Part shown: piece by piece, positions 24,021 through 34,619 of the stretch
Position numbering within the stretch: the first letter of the stretch is position 1
Layout: each line of letters opens with the position of its first letter
Assembly (NCBI GenBank): GCA_021234155.1
Contig: JAJEKV010000064.1
Coordinates: forward strand, 1,242,001 to 1,306,000
DNA length: 64,000 nt
Direction of reading: 5' to 3'
Source: Isoetes taiwanensis
Lineage: Eukaryota > Streptophyta > Lycopodiopsida > Isoetales > Isoetaceae
Translations under genes and position numbers: made by a program
The notes under the pieces: generated by a model
The model's input: the letters and a program-made list of their open reading frames with translations, nothing else
What the model was told of the DNA's origin: nothing
Databases searched by the model: none

Positions 24021-24601
24021 ATTTGAACATATTTTATTTATTTTTTTTGAGGAAAAGGAAGGATTTTATTAATCATAAATTAAAAACATACAAAATGGGG
24101 CTCAGAGCCCAAATAGCAAGTATCGGTCACAGAAGACCCAAACCAAAAATTACAACCAAAATTCATTGTTGAAGGAGCACCATCAGAGTCAAATTCCACT
24201 TGCAAGAGGAGGATTGCATGAAGGAGGGGAAGTATGAAGCGGGAGAAAGGGAAGTGGGGATTGCAGGCAGATCTGGGAAAGAATGAGTAGCAGAGATAGG
24301 CATAGCAAATGAAGGGGGCGCCATCCAATTAATTTCAGCCCAAGAAGGGGTAAGCAGGAGCAATTCATCGATCGGGACCTGGATTATGTCCAATAAGACT
24401 CCAGCAGCAGCTTCACATCTACCTTTGTGGTAGTAATACATAGATCTTAAACAAGAAAACTGCTTCTCTGTCAAAAGGCGATTGTTAGCTCCGATAAATT
24501 TGTGCAAAATATGAGCGTTGTATGCTTCTTTCAGTAAAAATTTGAGGCGGAATGTCGCTCTAACAGCTTGTCTGGGGGTCCCTGAGTGATGGATAGGAAC
24601 A

Positions 24602-25549
24602 TCATCCGGTAGAATGGTCCCCCTTAAGACCAGCACCACACTGTTCAAAAATGCTGCAGTCCACAAAGGAATTCGGGTCAATCAAGGAGTTAAAATGGAC
24701 AACAAAGAAATTAGACTTAAAGGTTCCCCAAAGAAGCCAATTAGAATCAAATTTCTCTCGTTTTACAGCCTTATGAGCCATAACACATCTGGTTAGCTCA
24801 AATTGGAAGTTGAGCTTCATCCAGTTAAGATCACACTTCTTATTTGCCAGTGCCACATTATTCCTGTGCTTCCAGACAATCCAAAGGGCAAGTTGGAGGA
24901 TGGTTGAGTTGACTTTAGAATCCTGAGGTTGCAGAAATTGAGCTGTATAGGAGATGGAGTCCAAATCCGGAATTTTCAGGTTGGGGCTAATTTGGGACAG
25001 CCAACCCCAAAAGTCCTTAACCCTCGGGCACTTGAAGATATGGGTGACTGTTTCATCATGGGTGCCACAGAGAGTGCAGAGAGGGCTATGAACATTCTTG
25101 AATTGTCTTTTCATCATATTGGTATTGCAAAGAAGAGCATTATGGAGGACAAGCCAAGCAAAGACTTTAATTTTGGGACAAGAATAGGACTGCCAGTTGG
25201 AAAATATAGTTTTCTTGAACTTTTTTAAAGACAGGCCCTGGAGGGAGGCATGCTTTCTTTTTTTCTGAGGAAGGCAAGCATGATAAATTTTGGAGACTTT
25301 ATAACTCCTCTTGACTTTGAAGAACCAATTCAAAGGAGAATGACTCTCACCATTACCATCTTTTCCCAAAAGGGGAGAGTAGGAGCTCACTACCTGTTTA
25401 TATATAGCTCTATGAGTGGCCCCTCCCCCAACTTTCTTTTTGATCATCTCCCAAGGGATCCAGTTATCAGTCTCATCTATTAGATATCTAACATGAAGAA
25501 TATTAGCCTTGTGCCATTTCTTATAACAGGTCGGGTGACAGATAGCCAT
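24602..25549 (-). pseudogene. LINE 2 ORF2 C-terminus with zf-RVT domain
   Basis: Contains KIKVFAWLVLHNALLCNTNM, then SPLCTLCGTHDETVTHIFKC and RVKDFWGWL. This is the zf-RVT zinc-binding module found at the end of plant L1-type ORF2 proteins. A frameshift separates it from the segment at 25570-25782 (HQLPDSAFYNFHCAANTS). Another frame, 24163-24681, overlaps its end and may be a 3' extension. Confidence 0.85.
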
Positions 25550-25569
25550 AGCAGAATAGGAAGGAGGAG

Positions 25570-27126
25570 CTAAGATGGGAGACCAGGCCTTACCGAGTTG
25601 GTCATCTTATCATGAGTGAACTTACTAGCCACTTTCTCCCAGGCTTTAAAGATGTTCCTAAGCAAAAGGGAAGTATTAGCAGCACAATGAAAGTTATAGA
25701 AAGCAGAATCTGGAAGTTGGTGCATCAGGGAAGGGCTCCCTAATGGTTTACTCTTACTAAACCAGAATCTGATGAAGTCCATAGCTGGGGATTAGAAGCC
25801 AGAGATGGCTTTCCAAACATTCTTTGCACCTAAAATCTGGGCCTGGAGAAAAAGAGATTTACATCCCAAGCCTCCATCTTTCCTGCTATGGGTCAGCTCA
25901 TCCCATGAAGATAAATGAGTTCCCTGCCAGATATATTCTCTGATGCATTGTTCAATTTTGTTATAGGAGGCTTTATCAGCAATCAAGGCCGAGGAGAAAT
26001 AAATGTGGCTGCTGGAAAGAACAGAGTTAGCAATTAAAATTCTACCAGCCAAGGAAAGGGATCCTTTAAGAAGAAGGAGTTTCTTTCTAATCCTATTAAT
26101 CAAAGGCTGCCAGGCCACTCTGTGAGACATATGAGTAGCAAGAGGGAGACCCAACAGGGTTAAGTACTGACCCTCAGGGACAAATTTAACTCCATGAGTG
26201 TTCAAATCAGGGTAACAGCCATCAACAAGGATTGAACATTTGGCATAATTGAGATGAATCCCAGAGGCAGCACCAAACTTGGTGATACAATCCATGAGGT
26301 TATCCAAACAGCTATTCTCTGCTTTAGTCATAATAAAGGTATCATCTGCATATTGGAGGATGGACAGATGTTTATCAGAGTCAGGCATTTTAAGGCCTTG
26401 GATTAAGCCTCTTTCTTGGTAAGCTAGCACCATTTTAGTAAGGATTTCAGCAGCAATGATAAATAAGTAGGGGGCCAGGGGACAACCCTGCCTTACACCT
26501 CTTTGAATAGGGAAGAAATCTGTGGGTGTTCCATTGATGAGAACACAAGAAGTAGCATTTTGGCTCACCCCCATAATGAGATTGATGAAAAAAGGGTGAA
26601 TACCAATGTGGTGGAGGGCTCTCTCTAAAAAACTCCAAGAAATACAATCATATGCTCTTTTGAAGTCTAATTTAAGGAGCACACAATTCTGCTTAGTTAA
26701 TTTGTTCCAGTGAAGAGCCTCATTAGCAGCAATATAGTTGTCCAGGATAGACCTGTTAGGTAGAAAGGCAGATTGACAAGCATTTATTTTATTGTGGAGG
26801 TGCACCACAATTCTACCAGCAATGATTTTGGCCACCAACTTATACAAGGTAGTAGTTAGGGAGATAGGGCGCCATTCATTGGTCTTGAGAGGGGAATCAG
26901 TCTTGGGGATAAGGGGAATCGCACCAACATTAAAAGTGGGAAAGATAGATTTGGCTTTCCAGATCCCTTGGATGAAATGGACTATGTCATCCTTCATGAT
27001 TGGCCAGAATTCCACAAAGAACTCTGGCTGAAAACCATCTATTCTTGGGCTTTTACCATGTTTCATCTTTTTAAGGGTCTCAAAGATCTCGGGGAGTTCT
27101 GGGGCCAAAGTCCAATCATCCTCCAT
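25570..27126 (-). pseudogene. LINE 2 reverse transcriptase
   Basis: RT motifs in order: MKHGKSPRIDGFQPEFF, GAIPLIPKTDSP, NEWRPISLTTTLYKLVAKII, SAFLPNRSILDN, LLKLDFKRAYDCISW, RGVRQGCPLAPYLFIIAAE and ILQYADDTFIMTK (catalytic YADD). Downstream are LNYAKCSILV and the thumb region (YLTLLGLPLATHMSH). It is a plant L1-type RT. The ORF ends with an in-frame stop at 25792, after which the same frame continues from 25782 to 25570. At 27126 the frame shifts in a short C-run relative to the endonuclease ORF. Confidence 0.93.
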
Positions 27127-28445
27127 TACTTCATTGGGGGGACCAATAATCCCAAAACCTCTTGAATTTTGCTCTCCTCAATCCTTTCTTCCTTAAAGAG
27201 ATCAGTGTAAAAATTGTGAAAAGCAGTAGCAATTTCTGCTTCATCAGTGTGCATAACTCCTTGGTCAGATTCCAGCTTGGTGATAGAGTTATTGATTAGC
27301 CTATTCCTTGCCACTCTGAAGAACAATTTGGAGCTCTCATGGTCAAGCTGGTTATACATTTTAATTTTACTCCTAATGGCCATGCCTCTAACTTGGTGCT
27401 CCTCTAGGGTCTTTATCTGGATTTCTAGGAGTTCCTCTTTCATATGCAGAGAGTCCTCAGTAGCATTATTCTCAATGTGAGATCTGACCTCTTTGATCTG
27501 TTCCAGCAAGCTAGTTTTAACAGCTTTCCTCTTCTGGGCTAAATCCTTACTCCACTGTTTAACCCAAATTTTAACCTTCTTCATCTTGTCATTAAAGTTC
27601 CTCATAGATTGATGCTGGCCAATCTTAGGGAGAGACAAGTAATAGGAAGTAAAGTCTTGACAGAAGGATTTCATTTGGAGCAGGGAAGTGTTAAACTTAA
27701 AGGGGGTATTCTTCCCTTTGGGGCTGGGAGACAGATCTTTAATATCCAGAAAATGAGGCTGGTGATCAGAAATTGTACTGGCAATGTAACCAGTCACAAT
27801 GCAGTTATCCAACCATGTAGCAGAATTATGCATGTAGAATCTGTCCAGCATACAAAAGGTTCTTTGATCACCCTTCCTCTTGTTACTCCAGGAGAATTTG
27901 GTATTTGAGGAGGGGATGTAGACAAGGTCTTGATCAGTGAGCCAATTCTCCCAAGAGTGCCTTTCGTTTTTGGACATATTAATCTTGTTGCCAAGCTTCA
28001 TGTCACTATGGGTGGTATTATTAAAATCCCCAGTAATGATCCAGTTGTCAATATTTTGCTGATGGCTCATCCACCTATTAATGTCAGCCCACATAGGTTC
28101 TCTTTCATAAGGGTCAGTGGAGGCATAAATGTTTATAAAAGCCACATGGCACCCCTTGATATGCAGAATGACACAAAGCCATCTATTGGAGGGGCTGATG
28201 TAGGTATTGATGAGCTTCTGATGATACCAAAAGGTAGCAATTCCCCCTTTGGTGCCATCTGCAGGAATGTAGCAAGAGGCCGTACCAGGCTTAATCCACT
28301 CCCCCAAATTGGCAGAATCAAATTTGGGGAGTCTGTGTTCTTGGATCATAATAATGTCTGCCTTGAATTCCCTAACAGAGGCAATAAAGCGCCTTCTTTT
28401 GGTTGGCCCTTTAATACCTCTAAGATTCCAGGTTAAGATCCTCAT
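27127..28445 (-). pseudogene. LINE 2 endonuclease (ORF2 N-terminus)
   Basis: ORF2 starts MRILTWNLRGIKGPTKRR and shows all endonuclease motifs: IIMIQEHRLP (Glu), FINIYASTDPYER, WIITGDFNNTTHSDM (GDFN), MLDRFYMH (DR) and TISDHQPHFLDI (SDH). It is followed by a linker with coiled-coil tendency. The start codon is supported by the usual plant L1 beginning (M.I..WN.RG). The frame is lost at 27126, in a run of C on the coding strand, just before the RT. It would nick target DNA to prime reverse transcription. Confidence 0.92.
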
Positions 28446-28482
28446 AGATAAGGGAAGAGATAGAAAAAATAGGGGACAAAGC

Positions 28483-30165
28483 TCAGTAATTGAGTTTTCT
28501 TAACCCATGAGGTGAGGCCTTACTACAGGTGTTGTAAATATGGGGAAGATTTCCATTGCCAAGAGGGGATTTAAATAAGTTCCTACCTTTCAGTTTCTTT
28601 TTCAATGATCTTAGGGATGTGTTGGGGATATCATGCAGAGGGCTGCAGCTGGAATCCTCTTCTGAATCTGAAATGATCATATCAACTTGGTTTGGGCCTG
28701 AAGATTCCATGGCATCTAGGTTAAGTTGCAAAGCTTGTAGGCCAGATTCAATGTTCTGATTTTCAATGTTCTGATAAGTTGATTGGACCATCTCACATTC
28801 AGTAGAAGAAGTAGGAGAATTCTGTATCGAGGAGGAAATTTCGGTCTCCAGTTCCACATCACAGAAAGAGGAATTTTGTATCGAGGAAGGGGATTCAAGC
28901 TCCAACTCACAACCATGGATTGCCTGGAAGTTAGATTGTGGAATCTGACAAACAGGGGAGTGGTCAGCGACCTCCTCAGCTCCATTTTTGTTATTCTTCA
29001 AGTGGACATCCCTCAGTTGGAAGGAACTTGCATCCACTTCTTCCTCTACAATTCTGCTTACCAGATCAACCGTGGATTTACCATATTTGTCATATAGAAT
29101 AGGTAAGGGAGTATGATGAGAAGGGGGAATGCACAAGGGGGTATCAATATGGACAGAGGTATGGTTGGAGACTGGGTCAACTGAAAGGTCAACAGCAATC
29201 CGGTTCTTCATGCAAGTGGGATCGACTGGTGGTAGCTCATTCAAAGTATCTGAATTTAAGGTTTCAGCTTCCTTAATGAAAGGTGGGTCTTGCAACTTGT
29301 CGAGAATCCTTCCTTTCCCTTTTGGACTGAAGAGCCCAACTGTATCATCTTCAGGCATGTTCGAGTAGTCCAGCAAGGCTTGAAATCTGTTTTTACAGAA
29401 AATGGGGGAGATAATTTCCCCCTCCCCCTGTTTACAGGTTGTAGGGGAAAACAGTTCTTCCTTCCCTGAGATGGGACCCAATTCCCTGAGAGGGGCTTGG
29501 GCAGTTGAGAAGTCCTCTTCTACCTCACAATGACCGAGTGTAGGAGGATCTTCTATCCCATAAGAATGCCAAGTCAAGTAATTTCCTTCAAGACTTTGAT
29601 CCTCTCTTGCCATGATTACTGTGGTTTTGTCGTATTGTATATGACCAGGGGGTTTGTGCTTATCAAAGGTTTTGACCGTATCCGATAGGTTGAAAGAGAC
29701 ATCTTTGGTGGTCAATCCCTTATTTAGCACCTTAATACATCCAGCATTCCCCTGGGCCTTCCGTTCCTCCTGCTGTTTGAATCTTTCCTCCAATTCCTTG
29801 TTGGCCAGAGCAATTTTCTCTCTAATGATTTGTCTTCTCCGAATCCTCTTAGAGCTACCATTAATGTTACCTTGGTGTTGGGGCAGAGGTCGAGCTTGAA
29901 TCTTTTCAGAACCATGTTGTTGGTCCGTGACAGGTATGCATTTCTGTCCTCCATGCAAGCGCTTCCTGCACACAGGGCAAACAGGAGGCAGTCCATTCCA
30001 CCTTAGGAGCAAAGATTGGTCAGTCCCAAACATGTCCTGGAAGGTAAGTTCGAGCGGAATTGGCTTGAGGAGATCCATTTGCATGAAGACCGTAGGAGGC
30101 CTGTCAGGTCTGCATTCCGAAGAGATGAAAGCACCAATTGAAGAGAAAATTAGGATGTAGATTTC
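28483..30165 (-). pseudogene. LINE 2 ORF1, C-terminal two thirds
   Basis: The region is open from the inversion junction (about 30165) to a stop at 28483. Near the start it has RWNGLPPVCPVCRKRLHG then GQKC, an exact CX2CX4HX4C zinc knuckle as in plant LINE ORF1 (gag-like) proteins. Then comes a charged coiled segment (EKIALANKELEERFKQQEE) and a long low-complexity acidic tail. Its N-terminal DUF4283-like part is missing here and lies inverted on + at 30499-31247. ORF1 ends 38 bp before the ORF2 start, a normal LINE spacing. Confidence 0.85.
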
Positions 30166-30498
30166 GGCATATTTAACGCACTCAAATTGAGAGTTGCGGT
30201 TCCTTGGGAGTGTCGGGATGATGGCGGACGAACGAGCGCTACCCTGATCTACACTTAACCTAACTAGGGTTCAATCACGATCAGGCTCGACAATCGAGGT
30301 AAGCAGGTAAGATATTTCACATTTCACCTTTAGATCTTAGATTGTTTGGGTCCCATCATCCCTCTGGAAGGATATTTTCGATCCTGTCAACTGCATTTTC
30401 CCCTTTCTCGCCATTCGCCAATTCCCTTCTACCCTAAACCCTAATCATCCTCATTCTCGGTTCACGTCCCTCTGTTACCTCTGTTATTCCCTGGCACA

Positions 30499-31247
30499 AT
30501 GGCCCCACCGGATCTACCGGACAGATTATCTCCCCCAATACACTCCATATTAAATATTTTCTGCTCCCTAAACCCTCAAGAGCAGAAACAAGCTTTAGTG
30601 AAACAACAGCAGCTGCTTCAAGGGGATCTTGCCCCAATCCAATTTGGAGAGTTTACTACCTTCGTTCCGGTTACGATGGCGCCCAAAAATGCTCTGCCCT
30701 CCTCTTTCCCGGATAGACCTTTCTGGGATTGCTATGCCCCCATGAATGCGAACTCAAGCAACTCATTTATCCGGAGACAACAACCTTTTAAGGAGGACAA
30801 TGCAATCAAACAAGATATTTTGACGATGAAGAAACACAATCCACCGACTTACCGTCATAGCAGAGGTATTGAATTGAACCCAGAACTCTGTCACTCACGT
30901 TTTGAGTTCCTGTCTGCGCATGCTGTTATTTGCTGGACCGAAAAGGAAGGAATTGTTCTACGGAATGTATCTAAACAAATTTGTGCAATCTCTAAATCTA
31001 TCCAAATTTCTTCTATCTACTGGACCTGTTTTCCTTATTTTATCATTGAATTTTGCTCGGAACAAGCGGCCGAACACATCTTAAAAATGGGTCATCTTAC
31101 ACATCTTGGATTTAGGATCAAATTCCAAAAATGGCCCTATCAATTTGATCCCCTTCGTCCATCCACCCTTATGCATACGGCCTATGTCCATCTTCATGAC
31201 TTAAATCCGGTATTTTGGGAGCCTGAATGCCTCAAGACAATTTTCTC
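30499..31247 (+). pseudogene. LINE 2 ORF1 N-terminus, inverted
   Basis: It starts at ATG 30499 (MAPPDLPDRLSPPIHS). Between about 30880 and 31240 it resembles the DUF4283 domain of plant retroelement gag-like proteins (HAVICWTEKEGIVLRNV, CFPYFIIEFCSEQAAEHIL, GFRIKFQKWPYQFDP, AYVHLHDLNPVFWEPECL). It stops being LINE sequence where the right flank begins. The frame's last residues (FEQHI) lie in the target duplication. DUF4283 normally precedes the CCHC knuckle that is found on the other strand at 30084-29900, so the two halves are one gene cut by an inversion. Confidence 0.8.
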
Positions 31248-31420
31248 ATTTGAACAACATATTTAAATTATACACCATATTTAAAACAAACTAGTCTCTA
31301 GGTCAATGATTTGGAAGTAAAAAGCACATACTAAAGCTAGATAAAAGGATAAAACAAACCAAGGGTAATAAGGGCTAAATGAGCACATGGTCAATCAAAT
31401 GAAAGTATTCACTCCTTTAT

Positions 31421-31517
31421 AAATCACGCTTCGCGTGTTTTAGATTATCTCTTTTTAACTTTTTTGGGTGCAAATTGCCCTAGATTGGTTTGAAATCACG
31501 CTTGGCGTGTTTTAGAT
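31421..31517 (+). repeat. Two 72-bp-spaced units with CACGC palindromes
   Basis: AAATCACGCTTCGCGTG at 31421 and AAATCACGCTTGGCGTG at 31493, both followed by TTTTAGAT and, some 50 bp on, by caaattgcccta. They are two copies of a 72-bp unit around an imperfect palindrome. Confidence 0.8.
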
Positions 31518-32100
31518 TTTTGTTCTTTGGGCTTTTTGCTACAAATTGCCCTAAGCCCTCCTATACAACCCAAACCATTGGTTTTAAAAAAGTGCTAAAA
31601 GACACTTCTATTTTCTAAAAGGCTTATTAAAAAAATTCCTAACCTCAAGCATGGGCGGCTTTGGCTCAGCTCTGCAACAAAATCGTTATAAGGTGTGTCA
31701 AAAACCTACAGCTTTCACAGTGGAAGAACCGGCTACCCGGCTACCGTTTTCTTCTGATGCCTTCATCAGGAACTCTATGGACATCTATCTGCCTCCTGTC
31801 TTCTGATGGGGAACTCCACAAAAGAATATGTCATTCTCTATTTCGGCAGTGGTAGGCTACCTGCGACCAGATACTTACATGAGACACGAAATCGTGGAGC
31901 AAGGGCGAGAGGATCATGGTGATGTGGAGGCAGATGCTGTTTTTGGAAGGGTCATAGCAGACGGAGTGGAAGTCCACACCCTGGAAGCGGCCCAGGGCTC
32001 CGGTTATGCCAACGTGCATGCCAGATGCGCCCAAAAATCCATGTCCATGCCCATCGGCCTATGTTCTGCTTCTTCTATGAGATTTGGCATCAGACGCAAC

Positions 32101-32560
32101 AAGGGATCAAGCAAGGAGAAGGCCCAACTAGGGATCGAGCAGGAAACTGGAGCAGAAAGCACAAAATTGGGAGCATCTGGGCTTCTATATTCCCGGGATT
32201 AAATCTACTCAATGCACTTTGAATCTAGTTTTTTCAAAGAAACAAGCTGAAAAAATGAATGAAAGTCTTCATAACAAATCCAAGGAGTATATCTGCAGCA
32301 TGAAAGGGCGAAAGCAAAAGCCAAGGATCGATGAAGAAACTGCAACAGAAAGCACAAAATAGATGTAAGTTTTTTGAATTTGCTCTTGACTTTTTTATCT
32401 GATTCTTTCAGAGAAGCAAGCAAGGCATATGAATCAAAGCCTTTATAACGAATCCAAGGAGCATATTTGTAGCACGAAAAGACCAAAGAAAAAGCCAGGG
32501 ATCGAGGAAGAAACTGCAACAAAAAACACAAATAGAAAGCACAAATATTCGTACGTTGGA
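32101..32560 (+). repeat. Three degenerate tandem copies, period about 174 bp
   Basis: aatccaaggagtatat at 32276 and aatccaaggagcatat at 32450; gaagaaactgcaaca follows in both, and a partial copy (gatcgagcaggaaactgg) starts at about 32133. Confidence 0.7.
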
Positions 32561-33219
32561 ATTTGAATTCGAATTTGCTCCTATTGATTTGAATTTGAAT
32601 GCGCGTACGTGGACCTCTGCCTTTATTTTTAATGAGCCTGCCAGGGCATGAGAAATCCTTAAGATCCTTTTGTTACCATCTAGTTTGGTTCTGTTTCATA
32701 GACTACACTGAGGTTGAGATGGTTACCTTTCGCAATTCAGCTTGGTCAGCCTGATGCTCATAAAAAAGCAGTGTATGTTCTTGGACGGATGTTTGCTTTG
32801 CCAGTCGAAGGACTCCAAGCGGGAGAGGAGCGGCCGGAAGCTGGAAGGATTTGTAGGAGCTGTAGGACCAGATAAGAAGATCAGAGAGTGAGATTGGAGG
32901 AGAAGTCGGAAGGAGCAACAAAAGAGGCAGAATAGAAGGAAGTCGCTGGGGCTGTCGGAAGTCATCTAAAACAGATCTGTGGGCTCTGAATCTTCTGATT
33001 TCGGCAGTGGCAGACCGGTGGGTTCTGAAGACTTTAGGATTATCAAGAATCCCTCAAGAATGCCAGCAACTCTTTCATGCGATTTTGAATTGCTTTCATG
33101 ACAACGATGTTGAAATTCGTCTGGAGCAGTTGACTGCGCTGGAGAATGCCTGTAGGACAATTCTTCACTATCACAGGTTCTAAATGAGCAATTTACTAAA
33201 TGAGCAATTTGTTTTGCTT

Positions 33220-33610
33220 TTTAGAAGTATTGCTCACGCTAAGCGTGTTTTTGGTCTATTTTTCACCTATTTTCAGGTTAGTACATTTTCTAAAAAACAG
33301 TCTTGTTTTTGAGTGGAAGCGATATTTTTGGATTATTTTTAAGGCGATACATTTTTTAAGAAAAACTTCATTTTTGAGTTAAATTGAGCTTTTTTGGGAT
33401 TGATTTCGTACTTTTTGCATTATGCTAAGCTAAACATTGTTTTTTAGCTAAACCATTTTTTGAGATTACCTTTTATATTGAATTTGACGTACTTTTTGCA
33501 TTACACTAAGCTGAACATTGTTTTTGAGTTAAACAACTTTTTGGGATTACTTTTTTTTTCATGAACTAGACATATTCTTTGTATTACGCCAAGCTTAAAA
33601 CTTTCAAAAA
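33220..33610 (+). repeat. Degenerate tandem repeat of about 82 bp with palindromic core
   Basis: Core variants: CTCACGCTAAGCGTG at 33233, CATTATGCTAAGCTAAACAT at 33418, CATTACACTAAGCTGAACAT at 33499 and GTATTACGCCAAGCTTAA at 33581. Spacers share TTTTTgGGATTac and cgtactttttgca. The CACGC-type palindrome appears to be the core of this repeat, in different stages of decay. Confidence 0.6.
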
Positions 33611-34206
33611 CCATTTTTGGCATGCCCAAAGCATTTATTTTTTCTTTATTCAGTTCTTTCGTATATTTCTAATTTAGACACTACCCTTTTGGTTGGCTTT
33701 AAGTTTGGTGTATAAAATCATGTTTAGCATTGTTGCAATTTAAATGTGATATATACTTGCCTTGTGATAGCTCTAGCTTTGTGGAAATGACTAGGTATTA
33801 CTATATAAATGCTAGAATGAGTTTTGCAAGGTGGATATGCTTTCTTCATTAGATGATATCGTGCTATTTTACAAAATATTGTCTGTTCTCCAAGTAATAT
33901 GATATTACGTTTTTCATAAATTCAACATGAAATATGTGAATTTGCATATGCTACAAAAAACATGCAATATGAAATTTGTCCCAAAATTAAGACATAATCC
34001 CAATTTGATTGAATGATGGTTTAGAACTTTTGAATGATGGAGAACTGTGTCGAGCGTCTTATTCATCGACATGTTTAAACCACAGGTATATCCATGGTAT
34101 ATTTGGGTCATTGACATGTTGAAGCCATGACATAAAAAAATAAATTATACGACGTCTTTGTGGACTTGAAGGATTCCTCTGGGATCCTGGAGGACGAAAT
34201 TGCATC

Positions 34207-34460
34207 GTAATGAACAGTTAGTGAGAATTACTGCATTATTCCACTCATTTTAAATCCCATAAATGTTACTACGCCTGTGTACGATGGCGCCGCTCAAGCT
34301 TTCTTTCGGAAGCACCCAGGGTTTCTTAGCATAGGGTTTTTAGCAGCGCCATGCCATAGCCGAGTTCTCACCAACATAGGGTTTTCGCATGGTTTCTTAG
34401 CACATAACACAAGGTCTCAAGCGCAGCGTCGACTTCTGCACCAACACAGGTTTATCCATA
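34207..34460 (+). mobile_element. Possible left half of an element split by the giant transposon
   Basis: CGTAATGAACagTTAGTGAG at 34207 reappears inverted at about 54495-54522 (with tat added). If real, a roughly 570-bp inverted-repeat element was the target of the 34461-54208 insertion; right half 54209-54525. Confidence 0.4.
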
Positions 34461-34490
34461 GGGTGTAAATATGGTAATGCTACCCAAAAA
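34461..34490 (+). repeat. Left 30-bp TIR of the giant transposon
   Basis: Perfect inverted match to 54179-54208; followed at 34498-34532 by AAAGCACTT-type direct repeats. Confidence 0.9.
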
Positions 34491-34619
34491 AACGCGAAAG
34501 CACTTAGCACTTAAAGCACTTAAAGCACTTGGCTGCGCACGGCCAAAAGTCATGCCATAAATGCTTCCTGCCTGTACTTTGTTCTCGGCTAAGTTAGATT
34601 AATCACAAGGCATCCAAAA

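Larger units (their letters stand above)
24041..31247 (-). mobile_element. LINE 2, about 7.2 kb, with inverted 5' part
   Basis: The 3' end is a T-tract at 24041-24048 (poly(A) on -). Reading - from 30165 to 24049 gives ORF1 C-terminal part, endonuclease, RT and zf-RVT tail. From about 30170 to 31247 the orientation flips: the ORF1 N-terminal part is on +. A flanking repeat, ATTTGAAC...ATATTT, lies at 24021-24040 and 31248-31270 and fits a target duplication with a 3-bp difference. This is the structure left by twin priming. Confidence 0.8.
31271..34206. other. Repeat-rich stretch without recognised genes
   Basis: Open frames such as 31828-32202 (+) and 32205-32531 (-) show no domain; part of them lies in tandem repeats. 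Noted structures are listed separately. Confidence 0.5.

Noticed and set aside
24163-24681. 172-aa minus ORF at the LINE 2 3' end
   Set aside because: Overlaps the zf-RVT frame; no separate domain, so treated as a possible frame-shifted tail or 3' UTR.
30499-31266. Independent host gene on +
   Set aside because: It reads as the DUF4283-like ORF1 N-terminus that is missing from the adjacent minus-strand LINE, and its last codons lie in the flanking target duplication.
31828-32202. 124-aa ORF
   Set aside because: No domain, and it overlaps a degenerate tandem repeat; an opposite-strand ORF is equally open.
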